A stretch of DNA of 64,000 nt from Antarctobacter albus (GTDB lineage: Bacteria > Pseudomonadota > Alphaproteobacteria > Rhodobacterales > Rhodobacteraceae). Below the pieces are notes generated by a model. That model saw only the letters and a program-made list of their open reading frames with translations, made no database searches and was not told the DNA's origin. The translations under genes and the position numbers were made by a program. The stretch spans positions 62,001 to 126,000 of the forward strand of contig NZ_FMZI01000006.1 of the NCBI RefSeq assembly GCF_900101505.1, given 5' to 3'. Each line of letters opens with the position of its first letter. The first letter of the stretch is position 1. Of the stretch, positions 42,175 to 51,223 are shown piece after piece.

Positions 42175-43565
42175 CAGAGGTTCAGAACCTGCGGCAGCGC
42201 ATCGAGGATCGCCCGCGGGCCCTGCATCAGCCCGCCCTTGGCACGGCCCGGTTCGGGCTTGGGCTGCCAGGAATAAATGTCGAAATGCGCGTAGCGTGCG
42301 GCCTGCCCGGTGAAGCGGCGCAGGAACAGCGCGGCGGTGATCGAGCCGGCAAAGCCGCCCGACGGCGCGTTGTCGAGGTCGGCGATGCCCGGTTCGATCA
42401 TTGCCTCGTAGGGCGCGTGGAAGGGCAACCGCCAGACCGGGTCTGCGGCACCGGGGGCAGCACCCGCCAGCGCGCCGGCAAAATCCTCGGCATCGGTGTA
42501 GAAAGGCGCCAGGTCCGGCCCCACGGCCACGCGGGCCGCCCCGGTCAGCGTCGCCATCGAGATCATCAGGTCCGGCGTTTCCTCGTCGCCATAGGCCAGT
42601 GCATCTGCCAGCACCAACCGCCCCTCGGCGTCGGTATTGTTGATCTCGACCGTCAGCCCCTTGCGTGACTGCAGGATGTCGCCGGGGCGGAAGCTGTGGC
42701 CGGATACGCTGTTTTCCACCGCCGGGATCAGCAGCCGCAGCCGCAGCCGCAGGTCCAGCGCCATGATCGCCTGCGCCAGCCCGATGGTATTGGCCGCACC
42801 GCCCATGTCCTTTTTCATCAGCCCCATCGAACCGCCGGGTTTCAGGTTCAGCCCCCCGGTGTCGAAACAGACCCCCTTGCCGACCAGCGTCAGCATAGGC
42901 CCCGAACGGCCCCAGCGCATGTCGATCAGCCGCGGCACCTGCCCGGCGGCGCGGCCTACCGCGTGGATCATCGGGAAATATGTCTTTTCCGACAGCAGGT
43001 CGTCGCCTGCGATGACCGCGACCTCGGCACTGAACCGGCCTGCCAGCGCCCGCACCTCGGCCTCCAGCGCCTCCGGCCCCATGTCCGAGGCCGGCGTGTT
43101 CACCAGATCGCGGGTCAGCGTCTCGGCCTCTGCCAGGATCTCGATCCGGCGGGGGTCGATGCCCTCGGGCGCGACAAGCGTCCGTTCGCGCCCCCCCTGT
43201 TCGCGGTAGCGACCGTAGGAATACCCCGACAGCAGCCAGCCCAGCGCCTCGGTCGCCGCGCATTCCGGCGGCAGGCCGGAGGCAATCCGGTAACTCCCCG
43301 GCGCCAGCCCCGGGATCGCACCGGCCAGCGGGAACCGATGGCGCGCGCGCGCGTCGGAACTGCCGTAGCCCGCAAGCGCCCCCACCGGCGTGCCATCCGG
43401 CCCCGGCAGCATCAGCGCCGTGCCCAGCCCGCCGGCAAAGCCGCTGGCCTCGACCCAGGCGCGTGTCGGTGCGTCCTGCCCGTCCAGCCAGGCGGCCAAG
43501 GCATCGGCTTCGATCACGTAGAGCGGCAGGGGGGAAGTATCGGGCGTGGCAAAGGACACGGGCAT
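42174..43565 (-). CDS. M17 leucyl aminopeptidase family protein
   Basis: A 463-residue metallo-aminopeptidase. The M17 motifs are seen: VGKGVCFDTGGLNLKPGGSM with KKDMGGAAN, and NTDAEGRLVLADALAY. Length is slightly shorter than E. coli PepA, with a reduced N-terminal domain. It removes N-terminal residues from peptides in the cytoplasm. ATG 43565 follows AGGAG; the in-frame ATG 43619 is rejected. The NlpC/P60 gene follows with a 1-base overlap. Confidence 0.93.
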   Translation of the reverse strand: MPVSFATPDTSPLPLYVIEADALAAWLDGQDAPTRAWVEASGFAGGLGTALMLPGPDGTPVGALAGYGSSDARARHRFPLAGAIPGLAPGSYRIASGLPPECAATEALGWLLSGYSYGRYREQGGRERTLVAPEGIDPRRIEILAEAETLTRDLVNTPASDMGPEALEAEVRALAGRFSAEVAVIAGDDLLSEKTYFPMIHAVGRAAGQVPRLIDMRWGRSGPMLTLVGKGVCFDTGGLNLKPGGSMGLMKKDMGGAANTIGLAQAIMALDLRLRLRLLIPAVENSVSGHSFRPGDILQSRKGLTVEINNTDAEGRLVLADALAYGDEETPDLMISMATLTGAARVAVGPDLAPFYTDAEDFAGALAGAAPGAADPVWRLPFHAPYEAMIEPGIADLDNAPSGGFAGSITAALFLRRFTGQAARYAHFDIYSWQPKPEPGRAKGGLMQGPRAILDALPQVLNL

Positions 43566-43637
43566 GGAGGCTCCTGTAACAAGGTGCCGCCAGCCTATTG
43601 CCTGCGCCGCCCGCCGCAAGCGGATTTCACGACCCGT

Positions 43638-44018
43638 TCAGACGGTGAACTCGTTGAGATCCCAGAGCTCGGTCAACGAGCGTTCGCCCACCCGCGCCAG
43701 CCGGGCCAATGTCGCCGCTTCGGCCACCGCGTCGCCCAGCTCGATACAGGCCATGACATCATGGGCCACCTCGCTCAGCGAACACAGGCCGATCTGGTCG
43801 GCAATCGCCGCAAGGGCGCGCAGCCCCTTGTGCATGTCCTCGCGCGGCCCTTTCAGGGCCTGGGTCTGGATAAGGCACATACGCTGTGCCAGTTCCTCCA
43901 TCGCGCGGCAAACCACGTCTTCGGCCGCCGGTCTGCCCAGATCGGTGCACAGCGTCTCGATCTGCGCCGGATCAACGGCGGGTCGTTCCGCCGGTGCCAG
44001 ATAGGTAACCTCTTTCAC
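43638..44018 (-). CDS. Small helical protein of unknown function
   Basis: A 126-residue cytoplasmic protein, almost wholly alpha-helical by sequence, starting MKEVTYLAPAERPAVDPAQI. The centre (MHKGLRALAAIADQIGLCSLSEVAHDVMACIELGD) looks like a four-helix bundle of the HPt type, but the phosphorylatable His is not identifiable with confidence. Three cysteines lie in the helices. No family is recognised. It precedes the M17/NlpC pair on the minus strand, divergent from the carbonic anhydrase gene. Confidence 0.65.
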   Translation of the reverse strand: MKEVTYLAPAERPAVDPAQIETLCTDLGRPAAEDVVCRAMEELAQRMCLIQTQALKGPREDMHKGLRALAAIADQIGLCSLSEVAHDVMACIELGDAVAEAATLARLARVGERSLTELWDLNEFTV

Positions 44019-44164
44019 ATCTCACCCCATTCAAGTGCCCCACGCAGGGCGCAACATGCCCTCGGCGGGGTTCTCAAAAGGTTATTCCAGAGACGTGTTT
44101 TCGCTCGAATTTCCCGTGAATTCATCGTAGTTGGACCGAACCCTTGCGACGACCGGAGGATTTC

Positions 44165-44806
44165 ATGGAATTCGCTCGCCCCCTGCCCGGATTTCTACTG
44201 CAGCGCTATCATGGCTGGAAAGCCACCACGCACGCTGAAAACAGTGCCTGGTACCGCCGTCTTGCCGATGAAGGCCAGCGGCCGCGGGCGATGGTGATTT
44301 CCTGCTGCGATTCGCGAGTCCACGTGACGTCGATCTTCGGCGCGGATCAGGGCGAGTTCTTCATTCACCGCAACATCGCCAACCTGGTGCCCGTCTACGA
44401 ACCCGATGGCCAGCACCACGGCACCTCGGCGGCCGTGGAATACGCGGTCATGGCGCTCAAGGTCGCGCATCTGATCGTGCTGGGACATTCCAGCTGTGGC
44501 GGTGTGCAGGGATGTCTGGACATGTGCGAAGGCCGCGCCCCCGAACTGGAGGAAACCGGCAGCTTCGTCGGCCGCTGGATGGACATCCTGCGCCCCGGAT
44601 ACGAGGCGGTGAAGGGCGACGCGGACATGCCGCACGCCCTGGAACGCGAGGCCGTTTCCGTGTCGCTGCGCAACCTGATGACCTTCCCCTTCGTGCGCGA
44701 GGCGGTCGAGGCGGGCAAGCTGGGTCTTCACGGTCTCTGGGTCGATATCGGCAGCGGCGAGTTGCAGAACCTCGACGGCAAGTCCGGCCAGTTCGTCCCG
44801 GTCTGA
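44165..44806 (+). CDS. Beta-class carbonic anhydrase
   Basis: A 213-residue beta-carbonic anhydrase that interconverts CO2 and bicarbonate. Zinc ligands and active-site dyad are visible: SCCDSRV (Cys, Asp, Arg), FIHRNIANLV and VLGHSSCGGVQG (His, Cys). The Asp-Arg pair and normal ligands point to an active enzyme of the bacterial CynT/Can type. ATG 44165 lies 7 bp after GGAGG; an upstream ATG at 44144 is not favoured. It ends in a strong terminator. Confidence 0.94.
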   Translation: MEFARPLPGFLLQRYHGWKATTHAENSAWYRRLADEGQRPRAMVISCCDSRVHVTSIFGADQGEFFIHRNIANLVPVYEPDGQHHGTSAAVEYAVMALKVAHLIVLGHSSCGGVQGCLDMCEGRAPELEETGSFVGRWMDILRPGYEAVKGDADMPHALEREAVSVSLRNLMTFPFVREAVEAGKLGLHGLWVDIGSGELQNLDGKSGQFVPV

Positions 44807-44832
44807 CGCCGGCCTCACACAAACCGTCTTTT

Positions 44833-44860
44833 GGCCCGGCTGTGTCCGGGCCTTTTCGTT
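44833..44860 (+). terminator. Rho-independent terminator after the carbonic anhydrase gene
   Basis: Perfect 7-bp stem GGCCCGG / CCGGGCC, loop CTGTGT, then TTTT and CGTTT. Confidence 0.9.
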
Positions 44861-44868
44861 TCCGCCCT

Positions 44869-45237
44869 TTAGGCGCGGGCCGCACGGGCCGCAGCGCGCG
44901 GCAGATCCAGTTCGCCGGTCTGTCCGGTCCGATGCGCGCGAACGCAGGGCCGCCCGATCCGGGCCGAAATGGTGGCCAGGGGGACACCCAGGTCGCTGCC
45001 GGTGCAAAGCCCCTCGCCGGTGTCGTTCAGGATGACCATGTGGCCCCGGCGAAAGACCAGCCGGAACCCCTTGGCGCAGAGCTGTTCATGAAGGGCCTGC
45101 CAACTGGCGGCGCGTTCCAGGATCGGCGTCAGGAACAATCGCAGCAGCGACAGGGCCTCACTGTCCAGAGGCCTGGGCAGGCCGGATGTCCGGGGGGCAT
45201 TCGGCCAATTGGCCTGCGGTATGGCAGTGTGAAACAT
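44869..45237 (-). CDS. Small protein with KGFRL domain, function unknown (pair member A)
   Basis: A 122-residue basic protein from ATG 45237, preceded by AAGGAG. The part from about residue 28 to 100 holds a domain with the pattern SWxxLxxxLxxKGFRL...GxxLCTxxDL...RIGR. The divergent neighbour at 45370 has the same pattern, including KGYRL and ICTLAAL, with 14 identical residues in the first 29 aligned by eye. I have an impression of similar segments in mobilisation/relaxase-type proteins, but cannot confirm it. N- and C-terminal ends are Arg- and Pro-rich and not conserved. Confidence 0.65.
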   Translation of the reverse strand: MFHTAIPQANWPNAPRTSGLPRPLDSEALSLLRLFLTPILERAASWQALHEQLCAKGFRLVFRRGHMVILNDTGEGLCTGSDLGVPLATISARIGRPCVRAHRTGQTGELDLPRAAARAARA

Positions 45238-45369
45238 CCTACGTCTCCTTGCCGATCCAGAAAGCGTGGCACCGAATTGCGGCAAAACTTGGGCAACTCC
45301 GGCCGCCCGCCCAGAATTCGACACGAAAGGAAAACCGGGCGTTAACCATGCGTGCGGCACGGTAACAGC

Positions 45370-45822
45370 ATGGAAGAGACGGAAATCACCCTGCGCCTGC
45401 CGCGTCCCCTGCACGATGCGGCGACCCGCCTGTCGGCCCGGCAGGGCACGACGTTGGATCACCTCCTGCAAAAGGCATTGACCCGCACGGTCCGGGACGC
45501 GGCCGCACACAGGGCCGCCCCCGGTCCCGCGTTGGCCGCGTGCCTTCGGGACAGGCTGTCACCGGATTTCGCCAGGGCGCGCAGTTGGCCCGAACTCCAG
45601 GGCCGGCTGCTGCTCAAGGGCTACCGCCTGCGCCAATCGGTGGAGGGGCTCGTGCTATACCACCAACCGGGAGGGCAGCGGATCTGTACGCTTGCGGCTC
45701 TGGACCAATGCGCCGAGGCACTGGCCAGGAGGTTCGGGCGCGCCTTCCCCGCCCATGCCAACAGCTGGATACCGGACACGGCACACGCCACGGAACGGGA
45801 CGCTCTGCGGCCCGCGGGATAG
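45370..45822 (+). CDS. Ribbon-helix-helix-like protein with KGYRL domain (pair member B)
   Basis: A 150-residue protein. The N-terminus EITLRLPRPLHDAATRLSAR followed by QGTTLDHLLQKALTRTV resembles a ribbon-helix-helix DNA-binding unit (beta-strand, helix, turn, helix). The C-terminal half (about residues 58-135) carries SWPELQGRLLLKGYRL and RICTLAALDQ, matching the divergent neighbour at 44869-45237. A DNA-binding part fused to the shared domain suggests a regulator or DNA-processing factor, by inference. ATG 45370 has no clear SD. It could alternatively start at ATG 45352. Confidence 0.65.
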   Translation: MEETEITLRLPRPLHDAATRLSARQGTTLDHLLQKALTRTVRDAAAHRAAPGPALAACLRDRLSPDFARARSWPELQGRLLLKGYRLRQSVEGLVLYHQPGGQRICTLAALDQCAEALARRFGRAFPAHANSWIPDTAHATERDALRPAG

Positions 45823-45836
45823 CCCCGGATACGAAA

Positions 45837-45861
45837 GAACCCGCGCACGTGGCGCGGGTTC
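45837..45861 (-). terminator. Hairpin between pair member B and asd
   Basis: Perfect 10-bp inverted repeat GAACCCGCGC / GCGCGGGTTC with a 5-nt loop, followed by TTT on the minus strand and TGTTG on the plus strand. It may serve both convergent transcripts, the asd stop lying 85 bp away. Confidence 0.65.
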
Positions 45862-45946
45862 TGTTGATGCCTATGGCCGGAACGCGGCCCGTGACCTGGG
45901 AAACCTCCGCCGGAGGTGCCGCCGCGCCGTCGCGCGGCGCCTCAAA

Positions 45947-46969
45947 TCACCCTTTCTTGAGCGCCTTCTGGCCCAGCACCTCGGCGATCTGCACCGCATT
46001 CAGCGCCGCGCCCTTGCGCAGGTTGTCGCTGACGCACCACAGGTTCAGACCGTTGTCGATGGTCGAGTCCTGGCGGATGCGGCTGATGAAGGTGGCGAAA
46101 TCGCCCACGCATTCGACCGGCGTGACGTAACCACCGTCCTCGCGCTTGTCGATCACCATGATGCCGGGCGCCTCGCGCAGGATGTCGCGCGCCTCGTCCT
46201 CGTCGAGGTAGTCCTCGAACTCCAGGTTGATCGACTCGGCGTGGCCGACAAAGACCGGAACGCGCACGCAGGTGGCCGTGACCTTGATCGACGGATCGAC
46301 GATCTTCTTGGTCTCGGCGACCATCTTCCACTCTTCCTTGGTCGAACCGTCTTCCATGAAGACGTCGATATGCGGAATGACGTTGAAGGCGATCTGCTTC
46401 TGGAACTTCTTCGGCGCGACCTCGTCTGTCGGGTTGTAGACCGCCTTGGTCTGGTCCCACAGCTCGTCCATGCCTTCCTTGCCGGCGCCGGAGACCGACT
46501 GGTAGGTCGACACGACGACGCGCTTGATCTTGGCGCGGTCATGCAGCGGCTTCAGCGCCACGACCATCTGCGCGGTCGAGCAGTTCGGGTTCGCGATGAT
46601 GTTCTTCTTGGTATAGCCCATGACCGCGTCGGCATTCACCTCGGGCACGATCAGCGGCACGTCCGGGTCGTAGCGGTAGAGCGACGAGTTGTCGATCACC
46701 ACGCAGCCCGCGGCCGCGGCCTTGGGGGCGAATTCCTTGGTCGGCCCCGAACCCACGGCGAACAGCGCCATGTCCCAGCCGGTGAAGTCGAAGGTGGCAA
46801 GGTCCTGGGTCTTGAGGGTCTTGTCGCCAAAGCTCACCTCGGTGCCCAGCGATTTTCGCGACGCAAGCACGGCAATCTCGTCGACGGGGAACGCCCGTTC
46901 GGCGAGGATGTTGAGCATCTCGCGGCCCACGTTGCCCGTGGCGCCTACGACGACAATACGGTAGCCCAT
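45947..46969 (-). CDS. asd: Aspartate-semialdehyde dehydrogenase
   Basis: A 340-residue ASADH that makes aspartate semialdehyde, the branch point to lysine/DAP and to threonine and methionine. NADP-binding VVGATGNVGREML at the N-terminus and the catalytic cysteine in IIANPNCSTAQMVVALKPLH are seen, along with SVSGAGKEGMDELWDQT. ATG 46969 follows AGGAGGG; longer upstream frames are rejected. With dapD (51.2 kb) and dapE (56.3 kb) it places three DAP-pathway genes within 11 kb, but as separate units. Confidence 0.97.
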   Translation of the reverse strand: MGYRIVVVGATGNVGREMLNILAERAFPVDEIAVLASRKSLGTEVSFGDKTLKTQDLATFDFTGWDMALFAVGSGPTKEFAPKAAAAGCVVIDNSSLYRYDPDVPLIVPEVNADAVMGYTKKNIIANPNCSTAQMVVALKPLHDRAKIKRVVVSTYQSVSGAGKEGMDELWDQTKAVYNPTDEVAPKKFQKQIAFNVIPHIDVFMEDGSTKEEWKMVAETKKIVDPSIKVTATCVRVPVFVGHAESINLEFEDYLDEDEARDILREAPGIMVIDKREDGGYVTPVECVGDFATFISRIRQDSTIDNGLNLWCVSDNLRKGAALNAVQIAEVLGQKALKKG

Positions 46970-47336
46970 CTGGCCCTCCTCTGGATCTGCGCCGCCGGAA
47001 GCAGGCGGAATGCCCCGCCGGCGGACTGGCGCGGTACTTATCGCAGGTGCAGCATGGGCGAAAGCCCCCATCGGCGTCACAAACGCTTCAGAAGCGCGCA
47101 AAGGGCCACCTGATCCACCGGAACGCGCCCAAAAATTCGGCATGTGGGACAAGTGATAATCCGCCGGTACTCGCAACTGCAGAAATAAGCAGCTTGCCTG
47201 TTTGGTGTTCAGTAACCTAAGAGTTGAAAAAACGGAGCACTCGCATCAGGCGAACTGGCCCACTTCGACACACGTCGATTTCGGGTCTGAGCTTGGGTAT
47301 AAGCTTCGCACGGCCATAAGCGAGGGACAGGGCTGA
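46970..47336. other. Intergenic region between asd and the divergent capD-type gene
   Basis: 367 bp with no credible gene. Near the plus-strand gene a TATAAG (47298-47303) with TCGATT 17 bp upstream could be its promoter. The stretch around 47195-47245 is lower in GC. No repeats stood out. Confidence 0.4.
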
Positions 47337-49205
47337 ATGTTCTACAAGATCGTGACGGCATTGTCCCGGGCGCAGAAACAGGCGCTCTTCATCCTGATGG
47401 ATGCCATTGTCGTCCCGCTTGCCATGTTCGCCGCCCTGGTCCTGGCCGCAACCGTCACCCCCGACAGCACGACCGTCTCAGCCCTCTTGCCATTGGTGCT
47501 GATCCTCAACGTCACGGCCGTTGGCCTGGGCTGGTGGCTGGGGCTGACGCGGATCACGCTGAATGCCTATGAAATGCGCGGAGTCATCCGCACCGCCACC
47601 TATGCCGGCCTGCTGGCCGCGCTGGGCCTGGCCCTGAACGCGGCGATGGGCACCGGCCTGCCGCTGGGCGCCTTCGTCATCTTCGGCCTGCTGTTGCTGG
47701 TCATGTCAGCCACATGGCGCATCGCCCTGCGCCAGTTCACCCTGCATGTCTACCGTCACGGCAAGGACCGGATGCGGGTGCTGATCTACGGCGCCGGGCA
47801 GACCGGGCAACAGCTGGTTGCGGCCCTCCGCCATGACGAGGCGATCCTGCCGGTCGCCTTCATCGACGACAACCCGACCCTGCAAAGCCTCATGGTCTCG
47901 GGCCTGCGCGTGCACGCGCCCTCCAGCCTCAAGAAACTGGTGCTGGACAAGGACATCGACCGTGTCGTGCTGGCCATGCCCTCGATCAGCCAGCCCGCGA
48001 TCGCCCGGATTGCGCATAAACTGCGCCACATCGGCTGCGAGGTGCACGCCCTGCCCTCCTTTGCCGCGATGGTCGGCGAGGGCGAGATCCGCAAGCAGGT
48101 CAGCCCGGTCTCGATCCAGGACCTTCTGGGGCGCAGCCGCCTGGAAAGCGAGCTGCCCGGCGTCAGCCACGTCTATTCCGGCCGCCGCATCCTCGTCTCC
48201 GGCGCGGGCGGGTCCATCGGGTCGGAACTCTGCCGCCAGCTGATCGCCTGCAAACCGGCCTGCGTGGTGCTGGTCGATCACTCGGAACTGGCGCTCTACA
48301 ACATCGACAAGGAACTGCGTGACATCGGTGACGGGCTGCACATCGTGCCCGTTCTGGCCTCGGTGCTGGACGAACAGCTGATGCGCGACGTCCTGATCGA
48401 ACACGACATCGACGTCGTTCTGCACGCCGCCGCCTACAAGCATCTGCCGCTGGTGGAAAAGAACGTCATGGCGGGCCTGCGCAACAACGTGCTGGGCACC
48501 AAGGTTCTGGCAGAGGCATCGCGCGCCGCCGGGGTCGACCGGTTCATCCTGGTATCGACCGACAAGGCCGTGCGCCCGACCAATGTCATGGGCGCGTCCA
48601 AACGCCTGGCCGAACTGGTGATCCAGGATCTCGCCGCCCGCACCCCCGGCACGCGCTTCTCGATGGTGCGCTTCGGCAACGTGCTGGGCTCGTCCGGGTC
48701 GGTCATCCCGCTGTTCGAGGAACAGATCGCACGCGGCGGTCCCGTCACGCTGACCGATCCGCAGGTGACGCGCTATTTCATGACGATCTCCGAGGCCGCG
48801 CGCCTGGTCCTGCTGGCCGGGTCCTTCGCCCGCGGCGGTGACGTCTTTGTGCTGGACATGGGCGATCCGGTCCCGATCCGCAAACTGGCCCGCCAGATGA
48901 TCGAGGGCGCGGGGTTCTCTGTCCGCGACAATGACAATCCGGACGGCGACATCGAAATCAAGATCACCGGCCTGCGCCCGGGTGAGAAACTGCACGAAGA
49001 ACTGCTGATCTCGCCCGACATGCTGACAACGCCGCACACCAAGATCCTGCGCGCCCAGGAAAGCTTTCTCTCGGAATTCGAGATGGCCACCGCGCTCAAG
49101 GACCTGCGCCTGGCCATCGAGGCCTACGACGAGTCCGCCGCCCGCGCCGTCATCCTGCGCTGGGTGGAACAGGCAGAGCTGGACGAGGCCGCGCAGTCGG
49201 TCTGA
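47337..49205 (+). CDS. Membrane nucleotide-sugar 4,6-dehydratase/epimerase (CapD/WbpM type)
   Basis: A 622-residue inner-membrane protein. Four N-terminal helices (about residues 15-135) precede a first Rossmann-like domain (VLIYGAGQTGQQLV at about 149-162) and then an extended SDR domain with ILVSGAGGSIGSELCRQL (about 284-301). The catalytic part holds STDKAVRPTNVMGASKRLAE, where Met and Lys replace the usual Tyr-x3-Lys, the hallmark of FlaA1/WbpM-type dehydratases acting on UDP-GlcNAc. Used for capsule, O-antigen or exopolysaccharide sugars. No other polysaccharide genes are in the window. Confidence 0.92.
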   Translation: MFYKIVTALSRAQKQALFILMDAIVVPLAMFAALVLAATVTPDSTTVSALLPLVLILNVTAVGLGWWLGLTRITLNAYEMRGVIRTATYAGLLAALGLALNAAMGTGLPLGAFVIFGLLLLVMSATWRIALRQFTLHVYRHGKDRMRVLIYGAGQTGQQLVAALRHDEAILPVAFIDDNPTLQSLMVSGLRVHAPSSLKKLVLDKDIDRVVLAMPSISQPAIARIAHKLRHIGCEVHALPSFAAMVGEGEIRKQVSPVSIQDLLGRSRLESELPGVSHVYSGRRILVSGAGGSIGSELCRQLIACKPACVVLVDHSELALYNIDKELRDIGDGLHIVPVLASVLDEQLMRDVLIEHDIDVVLHAAAYKHLPLVEKNVMAGLRNNVLGTKVLAEASRAAGVDRFILVSTDKAVRPTNVMGASKRLAELVIQDLAARTPGTRFSMVRFGNVLGSSGSVIPLFEEQIARGGPVTLTDPQVTRYFMTISEAARLVLLAGSFARGGDVFVLDMGDPVPIRKLARQMIEGAGFSVRDNDNPDGDIEIKITGLRPGEKLHEELLISPDMLTTPHTKILRAQESFLSEFEMATALKDLRLAIEAYDESAARAVILRWVEQAELDEAAQSV

Positions 49206-49210
49206 CCGGT

Positions 49211-49234
49211 TCGGGACGGGCCGTCAGGCCCGCC
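49211..49234. terminator. GC-rich hairpin between convergent capD-type and LOG genes
   Basis: GGGACGGGCC / GGCCCGCCCC with a GTCA loop (one mismatch), 5-30 bp after the stop of the dehydratase gene. No T-run; it may act in both directions between convergent genes. Confidence 0.45.
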
Positions 49235-49248
49235 CCGTGGACTTTGCC

Positions 49249-50091
49249 TTAGCGGTCCGGAATGTCCGTCCGCGCGTCCAGCGGTCCCCAGGTCTCGACG
49301 ATCTCCATCGCTTCGGCCGCATTCTCGACATAGCGGAACAGGTCCAGGTCCTCGCGGCTGATCGTGCCCGCGTCGGCCAGCGCATCCCAGTTGATGATCC
49401 GCTCCCAGAACGCGCGCCCGAACAGCAGCATCGGCACCCGCTGCATGCGCCCCGTCTGGATCAGGGTCAGCGTCTCGAACAGCTCGTCCAGCGTGCCGAA
49501 CCCGCCGGGAAAGACGCAGATCGCCTTGGCCCGCATCAGGAAATGCATCTTGCGGATGGCGAAGTAGTGAAAGTTGAAGGCCAGCTCCGGCGTGACATAG
49601 GGGTTCGGCGCCTGCTCGTGCGGCAACACGATGTTCAGGCCGACCGAAACGCCCCCCTCTTCATGCGCGCCCAGGTTGCCCGCCTCCATCACGCCCGGCC
49701 CGCCGCCGGTGCAGACGACGTATTCGCGGTTGCCCGTCTCCTTGGACTTGCGCGTCATCAGCCGGGCAAACTCGCGCGCCTCGTCGTAAAAGCGGGACAG
49801 GTCGGCCAGTGTCTGCGTCCGCGCATTGTCCTTGTCCGCGGGCGCGGGGATGCGCGCCCCGCCGAACAGCACCACGGTCGAGTCGATCTGGTACTGGTCC
49901 ATCAGCATCTCGAACTTCAGCAGTTCCAGCTGCAGACGCACCGGGCGCAATTCCTCCTGGCCCATGAAATCCACGTCCGCAAAGGCCAGCCGATAGCTGG
50001 GCGATTGCGTCTGCGGGGTCTGCGGGACGTGCTCGGCCGTGCTCCGGTCGAGGTTGGCGTCGCGCAGCGGGCTGCGGCGGTCTTCTTTCAT
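49249..50091 (-). CDS. LOG-family (TIGR00730-type) Rossmann protein
   Basis: A 280-residue protein of the LOG/lysine-decarboxylase-like family. Seen: VVLFGGARIPAP, VCTGGGPGVMEAGNLGAHEE and the signature VFPGGFGTLDELFETLTLIQ with nucleotide-binding PGGxGTxxE. Such proteins hydrolyse the N-glycosidic bond of cytokinin-type nucleoside monophosphates or of AMP/pyrimidine nucleotides; the old label lysine decarboxylase is incorrect. It is longer at the N-terminus than minimal LOGs (about 70 extra residues). ATG 50091 is chosen over ATG 50214, which lacks a site. Confidence 0.88.
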   Translation of the reverse strand: MKEDRRSPLRDANLDRSTAEHVPQTPQTQSPSYRLAFADVDFMGQEELRPVRLQLELLKFEMLMDQYQIDSTVVLFGGARIPAPADKDNARTQTLADLSRFYDEAREFARLMTRKSKETGNREYVVCTGGGPGVMEAGNLGAHEEGGVSVGLNIVLPHEQAPNPYVTPELAFNFHYFAIRKMHFLMRAKAICVFPGGFGTLDELFETLTLIQTGRMQRVPMLLFGRAFWERIINWDALADAGTISREDLDLFRYVENAAEAMEIVETWGPLDARTDIPDR

Positions 50092-50201
50092 GTCGCGGCT
50101 CCTTGTTCGCCTCTTCTCAGGACTATAGCCTGCCGGACCGAAGCGCCAGTTGCCGCGTGCCCCCGCGGCCCGGCGGCGCCCCCTGCCGCAGGAGACCGCA
50201 C

Positions 50202-51119
50202 ATGGACTGGACATCGGAAATCGAAAACGCCGCCGGCAGGATCGCGGGCTACACGGTCCGGACCCCGGTCATGCACAGCGACGCCCTGTGGGACCGCGAC
50301 ATCGGCCTGAAACTGGAACAGTGCCAGCACACCGGCAGCTTCAAGGCGCGCGGGGCCTTCAACACCCTGCGCGCCTCGGATGTGCCGGCGGGTGGCGTGG
50401 TGGCGGCCTCGGGCGGCAACCACGGTGCTGCTGTGGCCTTTGCCGCGCAGCGGCTGGGTCATCGGGCAGGCATCTTCGTCCCGGAAATCGCAGGGCCCGC
50501 CAAGATCGCGCTTATCGAACGCACCGGGGCCGAGCTGACCGTGGTGCCGGGCGAATACGCCGACGCGCTGGACATGGCCCGCCGTTACGAGGACGAACAG
50601 GGCGCCATGCAGATCCACGCCTATGACGCGCCGCTGACCGTGGCGGGCCAGGGCACCCTGCTGCGCGAGTGGGAGGCGCAGGGGCTGGACGCCGACACGG
50701 TTCTGATCGCCGTAGGCGGCGGCGGGCTGATCGCCGGCGCGCTGGCCTGGGCACAAGGCGCGCGCAAGATCGTCGCCGTCGAACCCGTGCCCTGCAACGC
50801 GCTGGAGGCCGCGCGGGCGGCGGGCAAGCCCGTGGACGTGGCGGTGTCCGGTGTCGCGGCCAACGCGCTGGGGGCGCGGCGCATCGGCGACATCTGCTTT
50901 GGCCTCGCACAGCAGTTCGACACGCCGGTCGTCACCGTCCCCGACGCCGCCATCCTCGACGCGCAAGCCGCGCTCTGGCAGGCGCACCGCCTGCTGGTGG
51001 AACCGGCAGGTGCCACGGCCCTCGCCGCCCTGCGCTGCGGCGCCTATGTGCCCGAACCAGGCGAACGGGTGGCAGTGCTGGTCTGCGGCGGCAACATCGC
51101 GCCCGACCCGCTGGGCTGA
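50202..51119 (+). CDS. PLP-dependent threonine/serine dehydratase
   Basis: A 305-residue fold-type II PLP enzyme of the threonine dehydratase/serine racemase group. PLP lysine in [11 protein letters not shown] (about residue 48), [20 protein letters not shown], the glycine loop [16 protein letters not shown] and the terminal [10 protein letters not shown] are clear. It has no regulatory ACT domain, so it is catabolic-type rather than biosynthetic IlvA. GGAGA precedes the ATG. Likely role: deamination of Ser/Thr or hydroxyaspartate. Separate from dapD, which has its own promoter. Confidence 0.9.
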   Translation: MDWTSEIENAAGRIAGYTVRTPVMHSDALWDRDIGLKLEQCQHTGSFKARGAFNTLRASDVPAGGVVAASGGNHGAAVAFAAQRLGHRAGIFVPEIAGPAKIALIERTGAELTVVPGEYADALDMARRYEDEQGAMQIHAYDAPLTVAGQGTLLREWEAQGLDADTVLIAVGGGGLIAGALAWAQGARKIVAVEPVPCNALEAARAAGKPVDVAVSGVAANALGARRIGDICFGLAQQFDTPVVTVPDAAILDAQAALWQAHRLLVEPAGATALAALRCGAYVPEPGERVAVLVCGGNIAPDPLG

Positions 51120-51160
51120 CTGCGCCGGAAACCTGCCTGCCCCTGGGGCAGCGGATAGGA

Positions 51161-51189
51161 TTGTCCCACCCGGGCAAGGCCGCTATAGG
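51161..51189 (+). promoter_or_regulatory. Probable dapD promoter
   Basis: TTGTCC (51161-51166), 17 bp, TATAGG (51184-51189). About 35 bp before the dapD ATG, whose SD GGGGAGAGGA lies at about 51210-51219. Confidence 0.6.
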
Positions 51190-51223
51190 GCTTCGGAACA
51201 ATATTTCGTGGGGAGAGGACCGC

